DNA of 64,000 bases from Mactra quadrangularis (GCA_025267735.1 CM046294.1:41663570-41727569), one strand, 5' to 3'; counted from the stretch's first letter, positions 34,156 through 46,035 are shown. Numbers and translations: made by a program. Notes: generated by a model from the sequence alone, not told the origin.

Positions 34156-34259
34156 TAAATGTAAATATAAGTTAAATGAAGCACGTGATATCTTAGTTGT
34201 TAGTGTAAATAAAGTAGTGTTAAGTTTATTTTATCTGATTTTCAGGTTCACTTTTGAAA

Positions 34260-34296
34260 ATGTTCACGTTCTTCTTTGTAATTTTATACTTTAATA
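34260..34296 (+). CDS. Locus C signal peptide exon
   Basis: ATG, then MFTFFFVILYFN and donor gtgagt; 37 bases, phase 1. Strongly hydrophobic, as expected for a secretion signal. Confidence 0.6.
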
Positions 34297-34559
34297 GTGA
34301 GTATTCTTTAAGATATATTACTATTTTTTGCTTTTTGAAAACATAGAGTTTTAAGGGGACAAAACTTGTCAGTATTAGAAATCATATTCTGAGATCAAAA
34401 GGGGACACTATTTGTAAATGGTAAATACGTTATTACATAAAAGATTTAGGAATTAGTAAAAATTAATACATGCATTGATGTGCTTTTAAGTTAATTTAAT
34501 TCTACATACGTCCGATACTAACTTCTCCAGAACATATTCGTTTTCTATTTACATTTCAG

Positions 34560-34910
34560 TTCTGTTTGGTGCTTGCAATTCTTCGACATTAGTTATAAAT
34601 GTCGTTGAGGTTGAAAGCAATAAAGTTGTCACTTTACCCTGTAATGTATCCTATTCAACCACGTTCACAAGATGGTCTTTCTTAGCAGGACTAACAGGAA
34701 CATCAGTTATGAATTATCAGAAAGGAAAATGTACAGTTTCACCATCTGATTCTTTTCTTGGATATAAGTATACTCACACGTGTAACCTTACAACACATCA
34801 GATTACCTTACATGATACCGATGCAAACATTAATAATCGAACCATTGCATGCAGATATGCAGTACAGCTTGATGGATCGGGGTCAACATCGATGATTAAA
34901 GTTGTAGCAG
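34560..34910 (+). CDS. Locus C Ig domain type a, intact
   Basis: Acceptor tttcag, donor gtattc, phase 1-1, 351 bases, no stops. VVTLPCNV, TRWSFL, GKCTVSPSDSF, YTHTCN and RTIACRY parallel gene B 23213-23566. Confidence 0.65.
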
Positions 34911-35799
34911 GTATTCATGTTGAATTTATTCTCATAATCTGCTAAGTACTCTACACGTATTATTTACATTGTGTTCTCTTATTTTTACCAACTCATATTT
35001 CCAACAAAAAATTGATAGACTGCTACATAGGAACAAAGTAGCTAATATTTCGGCTAAAATATATTGTCAAACGTTAAAAGTTGACAATTGACGTATTCTC
35101 CTCCTTTGCTCCAATCCAATTCCTTTCATTCAAATGTTCTTTCCAAAAGCAGCACTAAGTATATCATAGATTCTTAGTTGTCAGGTTTTTTTAATTGTTC
35201 TTTCCGTTTTTTGCCACGATAAGTTATTGCACTTGCTTTTTTCTATATTCACAACACTAGTAAAAGTCACATTCTCCTGCGTATCTGTCTTACATTTTTT
35301 ACAACCCTATTAACCTTTGTCAATTGTAAAATTTGCTTGTGTTTCGATTGTATTGTCTTTAAAATATTACTCTTAAAGCATTATACAATAGTACTATACT
35401 GTAAAAGCATATTTAAGTGTAAATACCCGTAGTTCTTGAATGTTTTCTCTTTTTCAACTGTATGTTATGGATTATATATGTATAATTTCGTTGTCACGTG
35501 ATTGAATATTTTATATTATTCATTGTATGTTCACACGCGACTATTGACCTATTAATTTCAAAATAAATTATTCTTCCTCAATATAATCATTCTTCAAAAA
35601 CCTTTTGAACTCATGTCAAACAATACTTTGACATTCAATAGAGATACTACATGTAGTTGTGTGTTTTATTGTGCTTTTATAACGATAGTTATTAAATGGG
35701 TACCTTCTGAAAGTAAGTTGATGTTTACATTTTAATTATTTCAATACACGTACTCTCTGTACATATTGTAGACCATCAATTACATTTAAAGTTCAACAG

Positions 35800-36105
35800 A
35801 GGTAACAGAAGGAGATAATGTAACGTATATATGTAGAGTACTATCTAATGTACCATATAAATTGGAATATAGATATAGGAAAAAACAAAGCTGCTATTAA
35901 TATTAAGAATGGACAATGTAGTTCCTCAACTGGTATTACATTTTTAGACAATAAAAGTGAATATGCCAGCATTTGCAACAATACTGTGTCTCAAGTTACA
36001 GGATTGAATGTACAAAGAAGTAAACATATTAGCATGTATATGTTTACAACACCAACACAACAGGAAGGAACTGGATCAAACTGGATTATTAGGTACAAGG
36101 TAAGG
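35800..36105 (+). pseudogene. Ig type b relic
   Basis: Matches A 154-498 (EGDNVT, YQVT/SQVT, EGTGSNWIIR), but a one-base deletion near 35866 shifts the frame and the F-strand Cys codon is TTT. Confidence 0.7.
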
Positions 36106-36244
36106 TATGATTTGTTTCACTTTCCTGGCGTTGATGAAATATGCTTAACTTAAATAACTCCCTTATTTCGCTTTTTAAACTGTAGTTGTGGGGTTCTTTA
36201 TGTTTCGTTTAAAAAGATAATTAAGAGCTATTACAACAAATATG

Positions 36245-36554
36245 TCGATTATGGCATCAACCACGTTGACACCAACTGATAACCCAATTGATGTCATAGA
36301 AATCACGGAAATAAAGTTTACATGTGAAACACTACCATCCAGACCTGCAGCCTCTGTATATTGGTATAGACATCCACATGGAAATAGAAACGATATAACT
36401 CCGATAACAGAAAATGTTACTATAACGCCCGATTACAATGATTTTCGTGTAACAACAAGTATTCTACGACTTGTTCCAACCCGTCAAGACAATAATATGA
36501 AAATATTTTGTACAGCTAATTACTCCAACGAGAGGATATTGCTAAATATTGTGT
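36245..36554 (+). pseudogene. Ig type c relic, copy 2
   Basis: Open from TTLTPTDNPIDVIE to the donor gtaagt at 36555, with both canonical Cys. The upstream acceptor seen in copy 1 is replaced by unrelated sequence. Confidence 0.7.
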
Positions 36555-36922
36555 GTAAGTTAAATGAAGCACGTGATATCTTAGTTGTTAGTGTAAATAA
36601 AGTAGTGTTATATTCTGTTCTGTTACCAGTACAGTTTGCAACCAATTTAAGACGGAAACGAAATAAAAAAAATATTTAAGTTATCAGACAATATTCACAA
36701 TAGCTAGTGTAAGTTATAAACAGTATTTTGCGATTTTCTGTCCACAGCTTACGATATAATGTTCTTGATTTAAAAGCTTAGACAAATTTGATTATAAAAT
36801 GTCTTAAAGTATATTATTGATCATCACAATGTGACTGATAACTTTAGAAAGCGACGAAAAGCACGTTAAAGTTCAATGTAATTTTTTACATAATTATTAG
36901 TTTTTCTTATAACATTGTAGAT

Positions 36923-37075
36923 CCACCGACAGTCCCATAAATGAAGAACATATCAAAGCATACCGACGAAGAACTTAAAGTGAACTGTCTGTATACAGCT
37001 GGAGTGCCTGCTCTAACATCAGTATGATGGACTAGAGACATAGATGATACACAATGGGACAGAGAACAGTGAAAT
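36923..37075 (+). pseudogene. Ig type f relic
   Basis: Acceptor ttgtag, then VNCLYTAGVPA and WTRDIDDTQWD with stops at TAA (after TVP) and TGA before the Trp. Similarity fades just after CAATGG, as in gene B. Confidence 0.65.
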
Positions 37076-39798
37076 ACTATTTGATTAACATGTTATACAA
37101 ATTTTATATCAATAGCTTACGTATCAACCCAATTATGCCTAAATATATAGATGTATACTTAGAAAAGTTGTTTTGTGTATATTATTTATTTGTGATACAT
37201 GTATGTTTCAATGTCATATTCATGATTTTGCATTTTGACTAAAAACTACACTTACTATTTTCCTTTACTAAGCATGCACTTTATATACTGTTTTTACATG
37301 AAATTTTATTGGTGTATACTTATCATCGTACTTGTAACTTCATTGTAATGTCGTAAAATATCCAAGATAATATGTTACTCTTTTGTTTTCAAACAATATT
37401 TAACGCGAACAAATCATGTGAATATACATTTGAATATGACTTTGTTGATATATTATAGCAACTAAATCATGCAAATTAACAAATCAGTATAAAACAACTA
37501 GACGAAAGTATCATTGACAAACATAATGTACCCAATAGACCATCTATTTACCAATAAAGAAAACATGTTTTACATTGATACTACAATTGTTTTTTAGATA
37601 TTACATTGGTTTTATACAATAAAAGCAGCATTCACATAACTCTAAAACTAAATGGCAATACTAATATTCGTTATACTTTCCACTGCTGTTTATTTTAAAA
37701 CGTAGATTAATTTGATATCAAACTCAACTTCTTGTACAAATTGTGCGTTTTTTTCTTTTGAATTTATGAGTAAATTATTCAACTGTATGAATCATCAGAA
37801 GCCAAAATATGTTAAAGTTAAACACTTCCTGATGCATTGTTAAGATTGAAATCGATTTGGGTTGTTTTAAATAACGGGTTTTTAAACGCTAAATACTTGT
37901 TTTTATGTAGATTGTTTACTGATTCATGAATAGTTTATTGAGCATACAATCTCATGATTTCTTTATAATGAAACTTATAACCCCAAACATATAATGTCGA
38001 TTTATTGTATAGATAGGTCAGTTAACATTGATTTAATCATCAATGTTAAGAATTTAACAAATTATCTTACTGCGCATAATGATTGTTTTTTATTCCATTT
38101 ATTATAAATATCATTTATTTATTATTTTGATAATTTTAATTGCTCTACCTTTGGTTTGTTATTCGCGGACTGGGGAAGTTGCTTTGTAACGAACAAAATT
38201 AACATTATTGAAAATCATCCTGAAGATCAAATCAATGCATAGAAAGGTGATATATTTGTTGTTTTTTCTGTTCTGTTTATGAATGATTAGACTTGTGTAT
38301 ATAATGTTACAATTGCAGGTGCTCTTCTTATATGTTTTATCATGATTTCCACATGATTGTACAACACAAAACTCTCAAAAATAGACAAGTTTAATGTTAA
38401 TATATTGATACAAATAGGCAGAAATGTGCAGTATTAAACAAATGTTTACTTAACACTTCAAGTGATAAAAAATCGATATAAAGGTCAAATGCTTTAGCCA
38501 TGAACAAACAAAAAGGGCTATGGTACAATTTAAAATAATGGCGATAAACATATTTAAAACTGTAACTACTGTATACATGCTATTATGATAATTTATTTTT
38601 AACCTTCTCATTGTAGTCAATTAATCTTGTACTTAGTCGTTTTGTTTGATATAAGTGAGTAGATTTGTTTTTATGTCTAAGATATAATCCATGTACAGAT
38701 GTAAGTAAACACAAGTCTGTGAAAACGTATTTTCACATGCATTATTAATCCAAGTTTTCGAGAACACAATATATTATGTACTAATAACTCACTAATGCTA
38801 TTCAATTTACAACTCAAATGTTGTTTCAAGATGTTTGAGATATAGTTGTTTTTTACTGAAATCATTATTGTAATGATATCCTGAAAATAAGTATTTTAAA
38901 ATATAAATTAAGGCTAAAACAGTTACCTATTCGCCTCTCTTAATAACAGACACTAAACCTCAAATAAGTAGTTATTCCTTCATAAAATAAATGAAATTGG
39001 GGTAAAGACATTAGTACATTTGTAACTCATTATCAACAATACTTGATAATAATCATATTGTTTGTTAAGAATATTTATATATGTAGATATATGGTTATTA
39101 TAAAGCTAATTGGTATAAAATCATATTCAATGTAGCAAATTTTACAAACAAATATATCAAATAACAAGATGTCTACATACATTAATTTAAACGTCAATCA
39201 GTGAAAAATGAAACATCAATGAAGTTAAATCAATCAAAATTATTAGAAACAGAATAATGTTAAAATTTCAAATGTAAAACAACGAAAACCTTGATACTGT
39301 TACTCCATTGACTTATTCAAATGTTATTAGTTTAGCGAAATATAAATGCTACCTATATCCTCAATGATTGTCCATTCCTCGGAAACAGAAAAAAACATGT
39401 CAATATTGATAGTATTAAATAAATTCAAAACAATACTATATACATACGCATTAACCGTGAATGATTCACTAAATTTAGTATAAATAACTTACACTAGTAC
39501 AAAGTTCATAATATAGTTCAAATCAATGTATCATTTACTCTACATGCAAACTAAAGTAAAATAAACTATAGAACATTATACGTAGAGATAGTTGTACTGA
39601 TGTTATAATCAATAAAATATATCAAATGTGGCATATGTTTATATCATTTCGTCATGTGTTTATAACATCGTAGTTTTCATTAAAAGAATTGCTTTAATAA
39701 CACTATGCGTTCTCCTCTAAACAAATAATCCTTTTGAGTATACTTCTATTAAACACCCTGAATAATTACTTTCCTTCAAACTCAACATTTCCACGAGT
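37076..39798. other. AT-rich intergenic region between locus C and gene D
   Basis: No exon, tRNA-like head or TIR element that I can support. One perfect 11-base hairpin (TTAACATTGAT...ATCAATGTTAA) sits at 38022-38049. Confidence 0.5.
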
Positions 39799-40017
39799 CT
39801 ATTTATTGTCTTCTTCATCGCTATCTGGAAGTGGTTCAGCTTTCTTTGTAAAATCTACCACATCATACGGTGTAGGCTCATAAACTTCTATCTTCTTCTT
39901 CTCAACAGGTTGGCTACCATTAAATTCTAGATCAGCATAATTCAAACCGTCTTGGTTAATATTCGACCTCTGTAAAGCAGAATTGCCTTCAAAATCAAAT
40001 CGTCTATAAAGATCTGG
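39799..40017 (-). CDS. Gene D last exon with ITIM and ITSM
   Basis: Acceptor gtaag at phase 0; using the earlier ttag would give an immediate TAA. Encodes PDLYRRFDFEG, the ITIM LNYADL (39928-39945), VYEPTPYDVV with ITSM TPYDVV (39856-39873) and an acidic end PDSDEEDNK. The stop TAG is embedded in AATAAATAG, so an AATAAA overlaps the end of the gene. Confidence 0.85.
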   Translation of the reverse strand, partial: PDLYRRFDFEGNSALQRSNINQDGLNYADLEFNGSQPVEKKKIEVYEPTPYDVVDFTKKAEPLPDSDEEDNK

Positions 40018-43000
40018 CTTACTAAAGGTTTAGTTAAAGATTTAAATGTATTTAGCAAAGAATACTGGATCTATTATGTATGTTCACATTTAATCAATTA
40101 ATTTTTTCAAGTCATCAAATATTTAGACTAATCGTAGTGTGTGTTTACTGTGGGAAATATGAGTGTTTTCAATAGTTTTAATACTTTACCTTTGATTCGT
40201 TAGTCGTTGCCTTTACTTGAGGAGTTTTCTTCATATTGCCCTTCTTATTTTTATCAGTATTGACGTCAACACTCTCATATCCTTTAGCTGCAGAATCTTA
40301 AAAAGAAAATAAATCGTAAAAGTGACCTTAAAAACACAAGTATACGTTTATGTGTTCATGTGTGTATAATTCAACAAATTGAGTCAACTCTAAATCCAAT
40401 CAAGAATAGCAAGTTTTCATATTTATATACATTTATATGCTTGAATTTAGTTCAATTATAAGAGCATAAATTATGTCAATTTTTGTGTTGGTTTGTACGC
40501 CATGATAACACCATTGTATAGTATATATCACGATGGGCTGTCAAAAAAACACAAGTATACGTTTATGTGTTCATGTGTGTATACTAGTAATTCAACAAAT
40601 TGAGTCAATTTTTAATCCAATCAAGAATAGCAAGTTATCATATGTATATACATTTATATGCTTGAATTTAGTTCAATTTTATGAGCATAAATTATGTCAA
40701 TTTTTGTGTTGGTTTATACGCCATGACAACACCATTGTATAGTTTATATCACGATGGTCAGTCAATCTACTTACCGTTCTTGGTACGATTAAATCTCATG
40801 ATTAATAACTATTAAGTAATCGTCAACGACGGTCACCTGTGCTACATGAATCAGAGTAAGTAGTAGGAGGGATGATGACTTATGAATAATGTAGTTATTC
40901 AATGACCAAACTCCTCGACAGTTTGTCCCATCCAAGACTCGAACTCAGTAGTCTGGAATGCTACCCCCTGAGTTATTCAGACGGACTAAGTCAAACAATT
41001 AGCTATTCAAATTTATGATATAAATCTTCAAAATTATAAGAAAATTAAAAACTGTAACAATTGCCTTTCGTCTTTGTCTTCTGAACCTGAGCATATAAGT
41101 CATTACTACCATTTATGTCACGTTTAACTAGATCAGCTTTAACATCAGAAGATGGTGACGCTGGGCGTGCAACGGGACTTGATGATTCATACATTGCATT
41201 GTCAACTAAACCTGAAAATAACATTTAGATGCTTTATCAATTAATTATTTTTAGAAATGAACATTTTCGATTACAAACAATTCAATCGTTTTAAACTTTC
41301 TTGCGATTTAATTTCTTATGAAACTAATGAAAGGCTACGAAAATATAAAAGGGCCAAAAAGGCCAAAAGTAAAGGACATTGACTTGAATATTGAAGAAAC
41401 AGTTTACATCGTCTTTAATAAAGTATCAACTGGATAACAATATTGCTTTCAAGGTATTATTTCGCGTGAACAAATTTCGAATACCAAAACTATATTAGTG
41501 TTTTCAGCTAAATGAACATTTTACCCATAGTGGTTAACGTTTCTGTACAAAGGGCAGTACGATCGCTTGTTTAAGAAACAAGACGAACGCTGTTTTGCAT
41601 ACCACCTTCTGTTTATATCTATTTTGTCTACTTACCGTCAGAAGATTTATATCTTCTGATAATCACAATGACTACAATAACAATTATTATACAAACAGTT
41701 ACACCACCAGCAATACCACCAACCAATGGTCCAGTAGAAGACGCTAAAAAACAACAATAATACATTAATATTTGATACATCATATGCAAACGTCATAAAC
41801 TGTACCATGAAAGAATCATAATCGTTTAACTTAATGAAACCAATGTCTCAACCAAGTGAACGAGACATGAAGCCAATAAACATGACTTTTGAGTTTCAAA
41901 ATGCATTCGCCGTCAATACATTATTAATTAAGACAAAAAGAATGTCAACGCATTTCCATGCCTTTTGTATAAAGAAAATATAATTTGTTTCAAAGAATTT
42001 CGACTAAGTACTGACTTTTAGCGCAGATGGAATCGTTTAATCTTCTCAAAGATAATTAAGCAAGTGCCTAAAACGAACATTTTAGAAAGGATGTACATTA
42101 TAAGTAAAACTTATAAAGTCAATAATCCTTACTATGAGAGCAAAAAGAAATTGACTGTCCAAATTACACATATATCAGTTTTGATTTGTATTCGAAAAAT
42201 GCATTACGTTTTCATTACCTTCCGTTGAAGCAACTAACACTTGTGATTCAGAAGAGTTGCCAATTATATTTGAAGCAAAGATGACAATGTCATATTGTGT
42301 TTTCTCTACTAAACCAGTCAATGAAATGTTCATGGTTTCTTCTCCATTATCAATTACTGTGATATAAGCCCATGATGAATCTGAATTCTTTTTATACTTA
42401 ATGTAAAATGTTTGGGTAGGTCCACCATTATATCCTGGTCTCCATTCAATATGTATAGATGATGTTGTTGTTTGGCTTTGAATATGCTTCAATTCTGTTG
42501 GGGTATCGGGAATGCCTGTAAAGTACATAACATTCTAATAGGTTTTAACTTTGGTTTTTTTTATGAATGAATTATCCCTAATTTCCCGACATAAGACAAA
42601 GACGTTCAACGTTTAGGTTGAATGTCGGTCGTTGTATAAAACCCCTTTATAGCATAAATTGATTATTGTTTGCACATAAATGTTATACCTGCTCATTTTA
42701 ATGAATTTACCAAAGCCTTCATAAAACACTCCATGACTACAGTATGTAGACAGTTGAATAAGTGTTATATTATAGAAGTATTTTAATAAATTATTTAAGA
42801 AAACAGTAAATGCTACATCTACTTTATTATAACTATTTCTTACCATAAGGTGACAGAGTGAAATTGTGTTCCATTTGACCAAATTTATTTTTCACAATCA
42901 CTCGATACTTTGTAAAATCGCCCATACCAACTCTGCGTATTGTAAGATTAGACTGGACAACTGATGAGCTTATGACAAACTTGTCGTTTTTATCAAGTGA

Positions 43001-46000
43001 AGTCCACATCCTGTTCATCAATTGGCTCCAGGTAAACGTAGGAGGAGGATATGCTATGACATTGACAGTAATTCTTTTCGATGCATTCTTTGCACTTGTG
43101 GTATTCATATTCACTTCTTCAGCAGCTCGTGGTGCACCTGGTAAAAATATCATTAAGTAAGTCAAAGACAATTTTAGTTGTTTATCTATTAACGATTGTA
43201 ACATGAATAAATCAAATAGACAAAAGTATGATTACAAAATTATGTAGGTCCGTAGAACTCCATCGCCTTTGGTAATCTTGAGATTTATAACATTGGCTTG
43301 GGCGAGTTGAAATACGCATAAGAATCTTTAAATTGCAAATAGTTTCATTGAATGATAAATACGTCACAGATATATGTTTTTGTTGCGGAATAATTTTACT
43401 TTGATGTAATGTTATGTTAAAAAATGAGTGATTAATAGCGAAAATTATACTTTAGTAGAATGGTGTATATGTAAACATGTAGTATAAATTATTTATACTT
43501 ACAATTAACAACTAGTTGTACAATGTGTGTCGAGACCTTTTTACCAATGTTTTCATTTGTTGCAGAGCAGTAGTAGGTTCCCGCATCTGAACATCTTGCT
43601 TTATCAATGTTGTATTCTACATTGTTTGATGTAACAGTCTCTAATATTTTACGTTCATGTCTCAATGTCATCTCCGCTTCTGGATAACTATCAGCAGTAC
43701 AAAAAAAACTAACTCTGCCATTTTCATCTACAGTCACTTTATTAACATCTTTTCCTTCAATTGTAAATGATTTGATCGCTGCCTCATCTGAGAATATGAA
43801 AGTATTATAGAACAAGTTTATTGTCAAACATTAAATTATAAACAACATCCTGATTCTGATTACCATTCAATGATAATATCATATATCTCTTTTCCTTAAC
43901 ATTTAAAGTTAATTTAAATATAATTTATAACAAAACTTTCAAAAGCCATTGACATAGATTGGCATAACTTCTTGTAACCCTAGATATTTAGTTTAAATTG
44001 AACATACTCTTTCAATTGCATAGCTTTATCGATTACTTATCGATGCTCTCTGATACGCCTCTGTACTTTGCAAGTGAAGATGTATTTCCACAATATCAGT
44101 AACATTTAGTTAGTAAACTAAATTTATATAAACATATATAAATGTCATCAGGAAACATTCAAGGCATTTTTATCGCAAATGTGTTTATAAGCACGACTGT
44201 GATAGGAACACGTTTGCATACTTTACAGGCGATGTTTTGTCGAACTAAGGACTGATATACATACGCTCATAGAGGAATGTACTCACACAAAACAACTAAA
44301 CGGACATCTACTGTCTTTTCTGTAAACCCTGTCTGATTAGATTTACATGTGCATTTTCCGTCGTGATTCCTTGATACATTCAACGTTACTGTTGAAGTGA
44401 CATTTCCATTAGAGTTGAAAGTCGATTGGTGTGTTGGTGAGAATTTATTACAATTCCATGATAATGTTGGTGTAGGGTTTCCACCTCTTACAGTACAAGA
44501 TAACGTCCCTGGAGTATGTTCTATAACACGATATTCTCTACCTTCAACAATATATGGATCGTCTGAAGTATCTGCAAGTATGTACATGTCAAAAGTTAAT
44601 AAAAACAACGTCCATCACAAATAAATATTCATTATATCTGCTTTTAAACGAAAAATACATTTTAATACGGAACTAATCGATCATAATCTTAAACTACATA
44701 TACATGAAAAATATTAATGAAACAATTAGCTATGTTTAAATGCTTTTAAAATCCCTTAATTGTGTAATTGTCTCTAAAACATATTTAAAGTGTCCTTCAA
44801 TAACTATATGGTATGAAAGTTGCATGGCATTGTGCTACGAATCATGTCATGCGTTCGTTTGAATTGTTTATTAGCCATTTCTGATGGCATTTATGTCTTA
44901 AAGATTTTTGTAGTGTGCGTAAATATTTCAGAGGGCGTTAGAGAAAGTATCTAATATCTATTGTTAAAATAAACTTAAGAAAAAGGCAAAACAGCCACAT
45001 TGATCAAATTACCATTATTTTAGTGACTCAGAATGAAAACTGTCAGAATCTTTATATGAAGTGTTTTGAACCAACGGCTAATAGATAACAATATAATTTG
45101 TACAAGGTTCATTACATGGACTCCAGTTGAATCAAAATGTCGACCAAGTAAATGTTTCATTATTTTACATTCGTATACAGGTTAAAACTTGATACTTTAA
45201 TAAGATCGTTGTGATGATTAAGATGGAATAATCAAGTAGAAAGAAATATATATTATCAAGCTGCGTTTATAAATTTAGTTTAATGATTCAATCAACAGAA
45301 GCCATATTGTTATTGTAACTAATACTTACATGCAACATTCAGTAGTATTTTACTTTTTGATCTCACCATAGTTTTGTTTACTGCGTTGTTTGCTCTACAA
45401 AATACCTCAGTATTATTGTCTTGGCGAGTTACAAACAAACGTAGTATACTGGTTATAACACTTAAATCATTGTAATCAGTCGTTGTAGTAACGTTAGATG
45501 TTATCTGAGTTTCGGGACTACCTTCATCATTTGGATGTTTGTACCAATATACGGAGGCAGAAGGTCTTGCTGTTGATGTTGTACAAATTAACTCTACTCC
45601 TGTGTTTTCTGTGACATTAACCATATAATCAGACGGTGTAATTGTAACTGATGTTACTTGAGCTGAAAGTGCATTGAACAAATATTTCGTAATGTTAATG
45701 TCACCATAGATATTTAAAGAAGAAAACAATATACAATAAATATGCATACGCTAATTTTTCCACCTTTAATTATGAAAAACTCTCATTTTAGGAAGGCGAC
45801 TTTTAAAATTCTAAAGTATTTTCATTTAAGAGCAATGTGTTTTTACTACGACATACATTCATATTGTATAGTGAGTATTGAGATATTTTACCATAACATG
45901 CCTGTCAATAATTATTGACGATTATTTCAAGTTTAAATGGTTACAAATGTAATTCAGCTACAGTTCCTATCACTCCCTTACAATTTGTCACTTACTTATA

Positions 46001-46035
46001 GCAAGCAGGACTGTTAGGAAAGTCTCAACTTTCAT
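39799..46035 (-). CDS. Gene D: complete IgSF/FnIII receptor with ITIM-ITSM tail
   Basis: Ten exons: 45996-46035 (signal peptide), 45330-45662 (Ig c), 44287-44571 (Ig d), 43503-43787 (Ig g), 42844-43137 (Ig h), 42219-42515 (FnIII), 41636-41743 (TM), 41065-41211, 40190-40296 and 39799-40017 (tail, TAG). Lengths sum to 2115, an uninterrupted 704-residue frame. A type I membrane protein; likely an inhibitory or switch-type receptor acting through SH2 phosphatases or adaptors, inferred from LNYADL and TPYDVV. The architecture recalls Siglec/CD22-type receptors (Ig stack, TM, ITIM then ITSM-like motif), but the FnIII domain and Ig sequences show this is convergence or deep family resemblance, not orthology. 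It lacks types a, b, e and f of A and B. Confidence 0.88.
40190..40296 (-). CDS. Gene D cytoplasmic exon 2
   Basis: Acceptor ttaag, donor gtaaag; phase 1 to 0. GYESVDVN followed by a Lys-rich stretch. Confidence 0.7.
40330..40757. repeat. Two-copy tandem duplication, ~213-base unit
   Basis: Both copies begin ACACAAGTATACGTTTATG and end TATCACGATGG before (G/T)C(T/A)GTC. They are about 95 percent alike by eye, and lie in an intron of gene D. Confidence 0.85.
40758..40990 (-). repeat. SINE-like repeat, minus orientation
   Basis: Resembles the 5606-5911 and 53985-54195 family: GTAGGAGGGA, CCAAACTCCTCGACAGTTTG, then a reversed tRNA-like head (GACTCGAACTCAGTAGTC...). Lies in a gene D intron. Confidence 0.6.
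41065..41211 (-). CDS. Gene D cytoplasmic exon 1, GC donor
   Basis: Acceptor ttcag. Encodes AMYESS, a Pro/Ser-rich stretch and NDLYAQVQK. The donor is AAAG|GCAATT: only this GC site restores phase 1 for the next exon, while GTTCAG upstream would not. Confidence 0.7.
41636..41743 (-). CDS. Gene D exon, transmembrane segment
   Basis: Acceptor tttag, donor gtaagt. STGPLVGGIAGGV, then a long Ile/Val helix ending RRYKSSD. Confidence 0.85.
42219..42515 (-). CDS. Gene D exon, fibronectin type III domain
   Basis: Acceptor ttacag, donor gtaatg. PDTPTELKHI, IHIEWRPGYNGGP, FYIKYKK, LTGLVEKTQYDIVIFASN. Confidence 0.88.
42844..43137 (-). CDS. Gene D exon, Ig domain type h, lacks canonical cysteines
   Basis: Acceptor accag, donor gtaaga. 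VNVIAYPPPTFTWSQL and DFTKYRVIVKNKFGQME, Val at both Cys positions. Confidence 0.85.
43503..43787 (-). CDS. Gene D exon, Ig domain type g
   Basis: Acceptor tctcag, donor gtaagt. SFFCTADSYP and DAGTYYCSATN. Follows type d directly; the ~500 bases between them hold no e or f exon. Confidence 0.85.
44287..44571 (-). CDS. Gene D exon, Ig domain type d
   Basis: Acceptor ttgcag, donor gtgagt. LSCTVRGG, LSWNC, KCTCKSNQ with the extra Cys pair; Tyr (PYIVEG) where gene B has its stop. Confidence 0.85.
45330..45662 (-). CDS. Gene D exon, Ig domain type c
   Basis: Acceptor tttcag, donor gtaagt. VELICTTSTARPSASVYWY and EVFCRANN. Confidence 0.85.
45996..46035 (-). CDS. Gene D start and signal peptide exon
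   Basis: ATG at 46035-46033, MKVETFLTVLLAI, donor gtaagt; 40 bases, phase 1. Spliced directly to a type c Ig exon. Confidence 0.8.

Larger units (their letters stand above)
33863..37075 (+). pseudogene. Locus C: decayed IgSF receptor copy
   Basis: Pieces in order: type c relic 33863-34155 (frameshifted, donor lost); signal-peptide exon 34260-34296; intact type a Ig exon 34560-34910; type b relic 35800-36105 (one-base frameshift before LEY/WNI, second Cys changed to Phe); second type c copy 36245-36554 (open, donor gtaagt, acceptor lost); type f relic 36923-37075 with several stops. No d, e, g, h, FnIII or TM exons follow. The two type c copies share about 90 bases of flanking intron and therefore arose by local duplication. 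A short secreted single-Ig product from 34260-34910 cannot be excluded. Confidence 0.75.

Noticed and set aside
37054..37242. Open frame after the type f relic of locus C
   Set aside because: Begins inside a decayed exon in another frame and reads AT-rich intron-like DNA.
43788..44286. Missing type e and f exons in gene D
   Set aside because: Searched for Cys/Trp Ig signatures with splice sites on the minus strand; none found, so D truly lacks them.
39799..46035. Naming gene D as a Siglec or CD22 orthologue
   Set aside because: The ITIM-ITSM tail is similar, but the FnIII domain, the Cys-free Ig and the absence of recognisable V-set sialic-acid-binding residues do not support orthology.
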